64,000 nucleotides of DNA from Brevibacillus formosus (GTDB taxonomy: Bacteria; Bacillota; Bacilli; Brevibacillales; Brevibacillaceae). The notes under the pieces were generated by a model. That model saw only the letters and a list, made by a program, of their open reading frames with translations. It did not search any database and was not told the origin of the DNA. How positions within the stretch are numbered: the first letter of the stretch is position 1; each line of letters starts with the position of its first letter. The stretch covers positions 1 through 64,000 of the forward strand of contig NZ_PXZL01000010.1 of the NCBI RefSeq assembly GCF_003013405.1. The letters run 5' to 3'. Shown piece by piece: positions 15,977 through 24,800 of this stretch. The translations under genes were made by a program, and so were the position numbers.

Positions 15977-16849
15977 ATGGGAAATGCACATCAAATGCAC
16001 GAAATGTCACCGGCTACCGGATCAGCAACCTTTTCGGATTTATGGAGTCCGGATGTGATGCTTTTGTCGTTGCTCGTGACTACTGTCTACTTTCTCGTAA
16101 CAGGTCCAATGCATAAACGTTTTGAAAACGCTACACCGGCAACTGGCAAGCAAAGATTGCTTTTTGTTTTGGCAATCGTGTTGTTCTACGCCGCACAAGG
16201 AAGCCCAATCAGTTATTACGGCCATCATTACATGTTTAGTTTACACATGCTCCAACAATCGATCTTGTACTTTGCACTGCCACCGCTCATGCTTCTGGCA
16301 ATGCCTGAATGGCTTTTGGCCAAGATTTTCCGTCCGAAAGCGCTGAAGCTCATCCTAAACTCTTTGACACATCCGTTAGTAGCAGCGCTGTTGTTCAACT
16401 CCCTGTTTTCGTTTTACCATGTTCCGTTTATTTTTGATGCCGTCGCGATCAACCATGCATGGATGACGTTTTATCATGTCATTCTCGTGATTGCCGCATT
16501 TGCGATGTGGTGGCCCATTGTGAGTCCGTTGTCTGATAACAAGCGACAACTGGCCGGATTGAAAAAGCTGTCGTACGTTTTTGCAAACGGTGTCTTGATT
16601 ACGCCAGCCTGTGCGCTGATTATTTTTGCTTCGGAACCGCTGTACGCTACGTATATAAATGCTCCACAGCTATTCCAGAGCCTCGACGCATTTAACGATC
16701 AGCGTCTTGGCGGAATCATTATGAAGCTGGTACAGGAGCTTGTTTACGGCTGTGTGCTGGCCTACGTCTTCTACCATTGGTACAAGGCAGAGAAGCAGGA
16801 CGACCTGCCGATGGATCAATCTTTCGGTGCTGAAAAGCCGACATTTTAA
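15977..16849 (+). CDS. ctaG: cytochrome c oxidase assembly factor CtaG
   Basis: Integral membrane protein, 290 aa from ATG 15977 with GGGAGGAT upstream; the frame is open further left but without a ribosome site. Family landmarks are YYGHHYMFSLHMLQQSILYFALPPLMLLAMPEW (about residues 80-110) and SFYHVPFIFDAVAINHAWMTFYHVILVIAAFAMWWP (about 145-180), rich in His. Bacillus CtaG is needed for a functional caa3 oxidase, probably at the copper insertion step. First of four genes devoted to oxidase biogenesis; the structural ctaCDEF genes are not in the window. Confidence 0.93.
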   Translation: MGNAHQMHEMSPATGSATFSDLWSPDVMLLSLLVTTVYFLVTGPMHKRFENATPATGKQRLLFVLAIVLFYAAQGSPISYYGHHYMFSLHMLQQSILYFALPPLMLLAMPEWLLAKIFRPKALKLILNSLTHPLVAALLFNSLFSFYHVPFIFDAVAINHAWMTFYHVILVIAAFAMWWPIVSPLSDNKRQLAGLKKLSYVFANGVLITPACALIIFASEPLYATYINAPQLFQSLDAFNDQRLGGIIMKLVQELVYGCVLAYVFYHWYKAEKQDDLPMDQSFGAEKPTF

Positions 16850-16892
16850 ATACGCGCGGACAGAAGAAACGTTTGTTGAATGAGGTGAAAAA

Positions 16893-17351
16893 ATGGGGCT
16901 CATATTGCCTACGGTAAGTACGGCTTTTATCGTTATTAGCGGAATTCTCGTTGCGATTGGCTGGTATGCCATTGCGAAAAAGCAAGTAGAAAAGCATATG
17001 AAGATTATGAAATGGGCTGCGATCTGTGCCACGATCTTCTTTATCACTTATGTTTCCAGAACGGCGTTTATCGGAAACACGCATTTTGGCGGACCAGACA
17101 GCATCAAGCCAATCTATCAGACGTTCTTGTTCTTCCACATCGTCCTGGCAACAGTCGGTGGTGTGATGGGTCTGATTACACTCAGATACGCTTACACGAA
17201 AAACTATGCTTCCCATCGTAAGATCGGTCCTTGGACATCCATTGTCTGGTTTGTCACCTCGATTACAGGAGCTGCGGTTTATCTGCTGCTGTACTGGATT
17301 TATCCAGGTGGCGAGACGTCTGGCGTGCTGGATGTAATTTTTGGTAAGTAA
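16893..17351 (+). CDS. DUF420 membrane protein (YozB-like)
   Basis: Four-helix membrane protein of 152 aa, ribosome site GAGGTGAA before ATG 16893. The DUF420 pattern is visible: HMKIMKWAAICATIFFITYVSRT, then PIYQTFLFFHIVLATVGGVMGLITLRYAY, then HRKIGPWTSIVWFVTSITGAAVYLLLY. Conserved His residues in helices suggest a heme- or copper-related role. In Bacillales this family often lies beside oxidase assembly genes, as here between ctaG and ctaB. The exact function is not known. Confidence 0.88.
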   Translation: MGLILPTVSTAFIVISGILVAIGWYAIAKKQVEKHMKIMKWAAICATIFFITYVSRTAFIGNTHFGGPDSIKPIYQTFLFFHIVLATVGGVMGLITLRYAYTKNYASHRKIGPWTSIVWFVTSITGAAVYLLLYWIYPGGETSGVLDVIFGK

Positions 17352-17389
17352 ACGGGTGTTCAGATAGAAGGAAACAGGAGGTAAAAAAC

Positions 17390-18325
17390 GTGGACCAGCA
17401 AATGACCGTGCAGGAATCGCTTGATGCCGATGCTTCTTTGCAGACACAGCCAGTAGGGCCAGCTACCTTTCGGGATTACGTACAACTGACGAAGCCTGGC
17501 ATTACCCTGTCAAACTTGATGACCACTTTTGCTGCTTTATGGTTAGCGTCCTACGGTTATCCGAACTGGAAACTGGCTTTTTTCACCTTGCTAGGAACCG
17601 CCTTGGTCATTATGTCGGGTGCAGCTTTAAACAATTTCTACGACCGTGATTTGGACAAAAAAATGAAGCGGACGCAACATCGGGCGGTAGCGACCGGAAG
17701 AATTTCTGCACGTAACGCGATCCTCTTAGGAATTGGCCTGCTGCTGGCAGGGGTTACTGTGCTGGCTGTATATGCGAATCCCTTGGCGGCGGTTTGGGGA
17801 TTGATCGGCCACATTTTTTACGTGCTGATTTACACGCCGTTGAAACGAGTGACAACTCTCAATACGGTGATTGGCGGTATTTCAGGTGCAGCCCCTCCGG
17901 TAATTGGGTGGGTCGCAGTAACAGAAACCATGGACATGACCGCTTGGCTGTTGTTCTTGGTATTGTTCTTGTGGCAGCCTCCCCATTTTTTGGCGTTGGC
18001 TATGCTGAAAACAGAAGAATACCGTGCAGGTAATCTGCCGATGCTACCGGTAATAAAAGGCTTTGCCGAGACGAAGCGACAAATGGTGCTGTGGGGTTCG
18101 GTATTGTTCCCGGCTTCTTTGCTGCTGTTCATCCACGCTAGCCTAGGCTTTGTGTATTTGCTCGTCATGGGCGTGATGGGGATTGTATACATGGTTCTGC
18201 TTTTCCAAGGGTTCAAAACTAAGGATGATCTTGCTTGGGCACGCAAACTGTTCGGCTATTCTATCCTTTATTTGACAGTGTTTTGTGCAGCGATCGTCAT
18301 TAGTACCATGGTCAACTATTATTGA
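17390..18325 (+). CDS. ctaB: protoheme IX farnesyltransferase (heme O synthase) CtaB
   Basis: UbiA-family membrane prenyltransferase, 311 aa, that adds a farnesyl group to heme B to make heme O. GTG start at 17390 with AGGAGGT seven bases upstream. The Asp-rich site NNFYDRDLDKKMKRTQHR (about residues 82-100) and the second motif YTPLKRVTTLNTVIGGISGAAPPVIGW (about 145-170) are intact. Product feeds CtaA, encoded next. A short hydrophilic N-terminal extension precedes the first helix. Confidence 0.95.
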   Translation: MDQQMTVQESLDADASLQTQPVGPATFRDYVQLTKPGITLSNLMTTFAALWLASYGYPNWKLAFFTLLGTALVIMSGAALNNFYDRDLDKKMKRTQHRAVATGRISARNAILLGIGLLLAGVTVLAVYANPLAAVWGLIGHIFYVLIYTPLKRVTTLNTVIGGISGAAPPVIGWVAVTETMDMTAWLLFLVLFLWQPPHFLALAMLKTEEYRAGNLPMLPVIKGFAETKRQMVLWGSVLFPASLLLFIHASLGFVYLLVMGVMGIVYMVLLFQGFKTKDDLAWARKLFGYSILYLTVFCAAIVISTMVNYY

Positions 18326-18352
18326 CACGAAACACTCACTAAATGTTCACGG

Positions 18353-18382
18353 AACATCCCTTGCTTAGCAGGGGATGTTTCA
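18353..18382 (+). terminator. hairpin between ctaB and ctaA
   Basis: AACATCCC (18353-18360) pairs with GGGATGTT (18372-18379), followed only by TCATTAT. A weak terminator or an mRNA stability element between the two heme genes. Confidence 0.5.
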
Positions 18383-18447
18383 TTATCGTAAAAGAGGACA
18401 TAGAACGAGGTGTTGTTTGATCCTCACAAGAAACAGGGTGACTTACT

Positions 18448-19362
18448 ATGGGAAAATGGCTGAAGCCATTAGCTTTTCTTGCTACCTTGATCATGTTTAT
18501 CGTGATGGTAGCCGGTTCGCTTGTAACCAAGACAGATTCAGCACTCGGCTGTGGAAATGACTGGCCGCTGTGCAATGGGAAATGGGTTCCGGAATACACG
18601 TTGGCATCCATTATTGAATATTCTCATCGCCTGATTACAGGTGTTGCCGGTATTGTTGTCGCGATTTTTTCTGTACTTTGCTGGCGCTTTTACAAAGACA
18701 ACCAGGAAGTTCGCAATCTCGCTATCTTTGGTTTGTTTTTCATCGTAGTGGAGTCCATTCTCGGCGCTTCTGCCGTTATTTGGCCACAGTCTTCATCTGT
18801 TTTGGCTCTGCACTTCGGATTCTCCTTGCTTGCTTATTCAGGCGTGTTCTTGTTGAGTGTGTTCGTTTATCAGCGAGAAAAAATGCAAAGCCTGGTGAAA
18901 ACGACCGTCTCAAAAGGCTTCCGCAACTGGATGTGGTTCGTCGCTATTTATACGTACGCTGTCGTTTATCTGGGAGCGTATGTCAGACATACGGGTTCAA
19001 GTATGGCTTGCAGTGACTGGCCGTTATGTCAGGGACAGGTCATCCCAGAGTTGTACGGACAGACCGGTATTCATTTTGCCCACAGAATCGCTGCGTTGGT
19101 GTTGGGATTCTTGTTGTTGGGGACAATGATTTACTGCATACGTCATTTCAAGGAAAAACGGCGTGACTTGTACGGTGCAAGTATCCTGAGCTTTATTCTT
19201 TGCATCGCGCAGGTGTTCAGCGGCGGCTTTGTAATTATCTACAAGCTTCACCTGTACGCTACACTGACTCACTCGATGATCATCACGATTTTGTTCGGGA
19301 TCATCTGCTACATGTGTTTGCAGACGTTGAAGTCACCGACAAATGAAAAGCTGAGAAGATAA
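18448..19362 (+). CDS. ctaA: heme A synthase CtaA
   Basis: Eight-helix membrane enzyme, 304 aa, oxidising the C8 methyl of heme O to the formyl of heme A. The four heme-ligand His regions are seen in YSHRLITG, LHFGFSLLAY, HFAHRIAALV and LTHSMIITI. The internal duplication typical of CtaA is clear: Cys-containing loops TDSALGCGNDWPLCNGKWVPE and TGSSMACSDWPLCQGQVIPE occupy equivalent places in the two halves, each with a disulfide-type Cys pair. The start ATG 18448 has CAGGGTGA upstream. Here ctaA is collinear with ctaB, whereas in B. subtilis it is divergent. Confidence 0.95.
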   Translation: MGKWLKPLAFLATLIMFIVMVAGSLVTKTDSALGCGNDWPLCNGKWVPEYTLASIIEYSHRLITGVAGIVVAIFSVLCWRFYKDNQEVRNLAIFGLFFIVVESILGASAVIWPQSSSVLALHFGFSLLAYSGVFLLSVFVYQREKMQSLVKTTVSKGFRNWMWFVAIYTYAVVYLGAYVRHTGSSMACSDWPLCQGQVIPELYGQTGIHFAHRIAALVLGFLLLGTMIYCIRHFKEKRRDLYGASILSFILCIAQVFSGGFVIIYKLHLYATLTHSMIITILFGIICYMCLQTLKSPTNEKLRR

Positions 19363-19366
19363 AAGG

Positions 19367-19403
19367 AAAAGCTGCGCTCCTGATTCGTGGAGGGCAGCTT
19401 TTT
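19367..19403 (+). terminator. terminator after ctaA
   Basis: AAAAGCTGC-G-CTCC pairs with GGAG-G-GCAGCTTTT around a short loop, ending in a T run. Strong rho-independent terminator. Confidence 0.88.
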
Positions 19404-19410
19404 ATTATGC

Positions 19411-19645
19411 GGCTGTAGTGGTGGGGAAGAAGCGCATTTCCAGTCTACGCTTCGGCCTACGCCCCGCAAGGGGGAATTCACTGTTCGCACCGAAATGAAT
19501 GGCGGGAGCGCTTCAAACGTTGAGGTTTCGAGGAAGTGTCTCATAAGTGAAGCTGAAATTCCCCGCCATTCATTTCGGTGCTGGGTAGGGCTCCAGAGGC
19601 GCTTGGACTGGAAATGCACTTCTTCCTACGCGACTTTGATAAAAC
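19411..19645 (+). repeat. structured intergenic repeat, copy 2
   Basis: Non-coding element with a 21-base basal stem (19425-19445 with 19606-19626, one mismatch) and a perfect 19-base central stem (19488-19506 with 19562-19580). A CCCC-GCAA-GGGG hairpin lies at 19462-19473 and a smaller apical stem has arms AGC..TTCA and TGAAGCT. Outer flanks GTGGTGGGGAAGAAG and CTTCTTCCTACGC...CTTTG..TAAAA match copy 3. It starts eight bases after the ctaA terminator. Confidence 0.85.
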
Positions 19646-19721
19646 AATTTGCGAGTAGATTCAAAGATGCTTTGTGTTACAACGGATAGAAGACAACGCA
19701 TTTGCATACCAAACCGTCAGG

Positions 19722-20471
19722 CTATTTCCCTGGCGGTTTTCCTGTATTCAAAGGAACAAAAACACCATTTTCCCAACGATACATTTGCAATGAAGTCTCA
19801 GGTTTGCCCGGAAGTGGTTCACCTGTATCAGGGTTTAGCTCCTGCTGTGTTTGCCAGTAGTAGAGCAAAGGTTTTTCAGTGTCGTCATGTACGATTTGAT
19901 AACTGCCGACGGTCCGGAAAAGTTGACCACCCGGCACGGAAACTGTTTGTCGGAGCAGCCCTTCCCATGCTTTGACCAGACGTCCTTTGTCCAAATACCA
20001 CAGATTCGCCTTGTAGACACATATGCCTGATCCGCCAGTATGCTGGACGGTTTCAAATACTCGTTTTTCTGCGAGCAAACGTGGTTCACCGTCGGCGTTT
20101 TTGTCGATCTCGGAGTGATTCACTTCACGCGTATAGTCCCAATGATCCAATTGCAGGCGTGGTGGATTCCATTCCTCTTCCGCGATGAGGGCATACGTAC
20201 GATCTGGCTTTTGATCCAAGATGTAAAAATTCCCGATATGTACGCTGCCGTTATGCTTGGCGACAATTTCTGGTTCCGGGTCATCATCGAGATTGACGAG
20301 CTGAAAGTCAAAATAGTAGGTAACAACTGGATTTTTGGCTTGCTTGTTAATCCAATCCAATACTTGGGTCTTGGTAGGCGCCTTGGAGGCAAGGGAAGAG
20401 GGGGCAGTGAGGATGAGACTGGAGACGGCAAGTCCTACTGCCAGGTTGAGCAACAAGCGGGAATTACGCAA
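19722..20471 (-). CDS. secreted protein of unknown function
   Basis: 249 aa, TTG start at 20471 with GGAAAGGAG nine bases upstream. Residues 1-29 form a signal peptide (basic start, hydrophobic core, cleavage near SLASKA). The mature protein begins with a helical KTQVLDWINKQAKN, then LVNLDDDPEPEIVAKHNGS, an Asp-rich calcium-binding-like loop similar to FG-GAP/VCBS repeats, and ends with a Pro/Gly-rich tail. I do not recognise a family. It is convergent with ctaA and divergent from sbcD. A hairpin with arms CCGCCAGG and CCTGACGG overlaps its stop codon and may act as terminator. Confidence 0.8.
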   Translation of the reverse strand: MRNSRLLLNLAVGLAVSSLILTAPSSLASKAPTKTQVLDWINKQAKNPVVTYYFDFQLVNLDDDPEPEIVAKHNGSVHIGNFYILDQKPDRTYALIAEEEWNPPRLQLDHWDYTREVNHSEIDKNADGEPRLLAEKRVFETVQHTGGSGICVYKANLWYLDKGRLVKAWEGLLRQTVSVPGGQLFRTVGSYQIVHDDTEKPLLYYWQTQQELNPDTGEPLPGKPETSLQMYRWENGVFVPLNTGKPPGK

Positions 20472-20643
20472 CGGTTACGAGCTCCTTTCCAGGATGAGAT
20501 CGATCAATCACGACCCTTTCAGTTGGAAGACGAGCAGTCAGAAGCAAAAGTTACGGAAAAGTGGAGTAAATTTCAACCGCGAACAGCGCTGTCTTTTGTT
20601 ACAATGAAAAGCAAACACATGATCGTGGAGAGTGATAGGAGTC

Positions 20644-21885
20644 ATGCGGATATTACATACAGCCGATTGGCATTTCGGGCGGCAACTGGAAGGGCGGGAC
20701 CGCCGTATTGAGCAAGTGGCATTTGTGGACGAGCTCTGTCACATAGCGGATGAGCGGGAAGTGGACTTGGTGCTCATTGCTGGGGATGTGTACGACTCGG
20801 TCAATCCGCCTGCTTGGGCGGAAGAGCTTTTTTATGATGCATTGGAGCGTTTGTCTTCGGAAGGCAGGCGAGGTGTAGTCGTGATCGCGGGGAACCATGA
20901 CCAGCCTGAGCGGGTGCGGGCAGCAGCGCCGCTTGCCACAAAGCACGGGATCGTTTTGTTGGGGTTGCCGAAGGAAGCACCATTGCTGACGCAGGAAGCA
21001 TCGTCTGAACGTGTGCAAATTGTGCAGGGAGGCCCGTCTTGGCTGGAAATGAAGATTCCTGGCTGCGCTGCGAATGCGGTAATTCTGGCCTTGCCTTATC
21101 CTTCTGAATCGCGATTAAAGGAGCTGTTGAGCGAAAGCTTTACCCAGGAGCAGATGCAGCTTGCTTTTTCCGAGCGTATTGCGCAATTGCTTGCTGATCT
21201 GTCTGTTCATTTTCGTGAGGATACGGTCAATTTGGTTACGAGCCACTTGTTTGTCATGGGCGGTAAGGAAACAGATTCCGAGCGACCGATTCAAATTGGG
21301 GGAGCGTTGACTGTATCGCCGCAGGCTTTTCCGAAGAACGCTGATTATGTGGCGCTCGGCCATCTCCATCGACTGCAAAAGCTCAGTGACAAGCCGTTGG
21401 TGCGTTACAGCGGCTCACCGATTTCGTACAGCTTTTCTGAAGCAGGTCAGAGCAAGGCAGTCGTACTGGTCGAGGTGGAGCCAGGACAAGAAGTGCGTGA
21501 GGAGATCATTTATTTGACGAGCGCACGGCCATTGGCACGCTGGAGGGCGACAGAGGGAATCGAGCAAGTAGAGCGCTGGTTGGAAGAGGGACGCGATGCA
21601 GGGGCGTGGATTGACTTGGAGCTGCATGTATCTGGCGTGATCGACCCGGCAGAATTTCAGCGTGTCCGCAAGCTATCGGATGATTTTTTGAAAATACAGC
21701 GTGTTGTCGTAAGGGAAGAGCGTGAGGAAGAAGAGGAACAGCGGGTCGAGCTGACAGAGCTGACGTCCGATCAATTGTTCAAGCGCTTCTATGAACGAAA
21801 GAGGGGAGCAGAGCCGGATGAGCAGCTCGTGGCCTTGTTCCAGCGTCTATTGGCAGAAACGGGAGGAGAGGGGGAAGAAGAGTGA
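20644..21885 (+). CDS. sbcD: exonuclease subunit SbcD
   Basis: Mre11-type nuclease, 413 aa, which with SbcC opens DNA hairpins and trims blocked ends. ATG 20644 gives the canonical MRILHTADWHFGR start; a GTG 12 bases upstream is possible. Phosphoesterase motifs follow in order: ADWHFGR, IAGDVYD, AGNHDQP, TSHLFVMG and LGHLHR. A Glu-rich segment near residues 355-375 precedes the C-terminal cap. It overlaps sbcC by 4 nt. No convincing -35/-10 pair was found upstream. Confidence 0.95.
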   Translation: MRILHTADWHFGRQLEGRDRRIEQVAFVDELCHIADEREVDLVLIAGDVYDSVNPPAWAEELFYDALERLSSEGRRGVVVIAGNHDQPERVRAAAPLATKHGIVLLGLPKEAPLLTQEASSERVQIVQGGPSWLEMKIPGCAANAVILALPYPSESRLKELLSESFTQEQMQLAFSERIAQLLADLSVHFREDTVNLVTSHLFVMGGKETDSERPIQIGGALTVSPQAFPKNADYVALGHLHRLQKLSDKPLVRYSGSPISYSFSEAGQSKAVVLVEVEPGQEVREEIIYLTSARPLARWRATEGIEQVERWLEEGRDAGAWIDLELHVSGVIDPAEFQRVRKLSDDFLKIQRVVVREEREEEEEQRVELTELTSDQLFKRFYERKRGAEPDEQLVALFQRLLAETGGEGEEE

Positions 21886-24800
21886 GACCGATACGATTGA
21901 AGCTGGCAGGGATGCACAGCTATCGAGAAATGCAAGAGGTCGATTTCGAAATGCTATGTCAGGCGGGACTGTTTGGGATATTTGGCCCGACTGGAAGCGG
22001 AAAATCTACGATCCTGGACGCGATTACGCTCGCGTTGTACGGGCAGGTCGTCCGGCTGGGCGGGGGTAACCATCCGAAAGAAGTGCTGAACCAGCTGGAG
22101 CAGCGTGTTTTCGTTTCCTTTACCTTTGAGCTGGGGACGGGCGATGAGCGCAAGCAATATACGGTGGAACGGGAATTTGGCCTGGATAAAAAGGGGAACA
22201 AGCGACAGCCGGAAGTGAGGCTGATTCAGTCGGGAGCCTTGACCGGAGAGCCGGATGTCGTATTGGAGTCCAAAGCCACGTCCGCGACAGCTGCGATTGA
22301 GGCGCTGATTGGTCTCACTTTGCAGGACTTTACCCGGGCGGTCGTTTTGCCACAGGGTCAATTTTCCCGCTTCTTGACGCTGAAGGGCAGTGAACGCAAT
22401 GAGATGCTGCAACGAATGTTCCGCCTACATATTTATGGGGAAAAGCTGAGCGAGCGTGTACGGCATGCTCTGGAACAGGTCAAGGAACAGATGCATCGTT
22501 TGCAACTGGAGAGTGCAGCTCTGGGTGACGCAGGTCCGGAAGCCTTGGAGCTGGCGAGACAAACGTGGGAGGAAGCTGCGCAAAAAGAGCAGGAATTCAC
22601 TCAGCAAAAACAGGAGCTGGCTGGGAAGCTCAAGGAGCTGGAGCAGCTTAACCAGTGGCACCAGGAGCTACTGCACGTCCAGGCGCAACTACAGCAGCAG
22701 GAAGCAAATGAAGCGGAAATGGCATCTCTAACCGCGAAAATTCGCGAATGGGAGTCGAGCATTCGACTGTGGCCATTACTGCAGCAATATGAGCGTTTGG
22801 ATCAGGAGTGGCATGCGACCGGTACCGCATTGGAACGCAGCCGCGAACAACAGGAGAGTGCTCGCTTGGCCGTAGAGGAGGCAGAGCAAGCGTATCAGAA
22901 GGTCCATGCCGAGTTGGCTGTACAGGAGCCATTACTGATTCAGCAAAAGGGCAGGCTGGTGCAGGCACAGGAGTGGGAAGAGGAGCTAAAGGCGATCCGG
23001 GAAGAGTGGACAGGTCTGGAGCGAGAGTGGAGTGAAGTGTCAGTTGCCTTGACCAACATAGAACAACAGCTGGAAAAGGATGAGGCCGCCTTAAAAAACT
23101 GGGAGCTTGCGTGGGCTGATCTGCAAGAGCAGATGAAGCAGGTCACGATCTCTCCTGAATGGCGAGCACAAATAGCAGCAGCCAGAGAAGCGAAGCAGCA
23201 GTGGGAGCGGGACCATGCCAAGGTACGTGAGCTGGAAAAAGAACAACTCGCAGCACAGCAGCAGATTCAGGCGGCAACTCATACTGCCGATGAGCACAAA
23301 CGCAGCTGGGAAGCTTGTGCGAATCGCTTGGCACAAAAAAGAGAAGAGCTGGCAGCACCAGCCGACTCGGCTTTGATGAGCGAAGCAGAATGGGAGAAAG
23401 CAAGAAACGTACTGGCAGACATGAAGCAGATAGGTCGCCAGTGGAGGGAAGTATTGCAGGCTTTCTCATCGTGGCAGGAGAAGTCGCAGCACATCGTCGA
23501 GGAGCGTAAGCAGTTGGATGAGCGCAATGAAGAGTTGGCTCGGGCAGTAGAGGCAAGCGAAGCACTAGTGAAGAGTCAACTGGCCCAACGAGATGAGCTG
23601 CGTCAGGAATGGGAACGCTGGCAGCAGGAAAACATGGCGCGGTTTTTACGCGAACGTTTAGAGGAAGGCAAGGAGTGTCCGGTATGTGGTTCCGAACACC
23701 ACCCACACGGCCACCAGAACCATGCAAAAGCGTCTGAAGCGGGAACGGAGGGTGATTCCCTGCGTGCTCGAATCAAAGCGTCAGAAGAGACTTTGCGTAC
23801 GGCTGAACAAGAAGCAGGCAAAACCAAGGAAGCTTGGTTGGCAGCAAAGGGAGCGCTTGCTGCTTTTGATGAGCGCCTAGCAAGCGTAAAGGCTGAACAA
23901 GAACAGCTGGAGGTGCGGCTTGAGGCAATCAAGGCAGAGTGTCGCGGGTACGGACAGCCTTGGATCGTGGATTCTTTTGAAGAGCTTCTCGCCGTCTATC
24001 AGCGCGAGGAAAAGGAACTGATTGCCAAGCAAGCGGAAAGAGAGCGGCTAAAAGCAGAGCGTGAGCAATTGCAGCAACAGCTGGAAGCCTTGCGTGAGGA
24101 AGAGGCGGAAAAGAAACGCTTGATGGAGCGGAGCGTGCTGTTGCTCGAGCAGGCACAGAAGGCAATCGATGAGAATAAAGTTCGCCTGGACGCTGCTTTC
24201 ACGCAAGAAAAGCAATCTCGAGAAGAGCTGGATGCGAAGCGCCATGGACTTCCCATCGAGGAAATCGAACAGCGATACGAGGAAATCGGAAAATCAGATC
24301 GTCGTCTGGCAGAGTTGCAGCAGGTGCGATCAGAGAAAGAAGCGCTGCGCGGAAAGCTGATGATGCAGGTAGAAGCCGCCAAGTCGCGGAAGGTAGAGGG
24401 CAAATCACGGGAAGCGGCACTGAAGGAAAAGCTGGAAGATCGAAAGCGCATGTGGGAACAAAAGCATGCCCAATGGCTGGAACGCACGGGTGGACTTACT
24501 GCACAGGAGTGTTTGATGCGAGTAGAGGAGACTCTCCTCAGTTTGCGTCAGGCAGTCACGCTGGCAGAGACAAAGCGCAAAGAGACCGCCGAGGCGCGGG
24601 AAACGGTGCAAAACAATTTGGTCAAGTATTCGGAGACGCTGGCCATCCTCACACGGCAACGCACGGAAGCTCACGAGACATTGTACCAAGGCTTGCAGGA
24701 AACAGGTCTCGGTACTGTCGAGTATGTACGGGAGCGATACGCTGAGCGTGACCAATTGCCACAGGCACAGGAGCAAGTCGAGGCTTACACGCGAATCGCA

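Noticed and set aside
20582-20595. LexA-like box CGAACAGCGCTGTC upstream of sbcD
   Set aside because: The left half fits the Bacillus SOS consensus but the right half (expected GTTC) does not. It is only a small palindrome.
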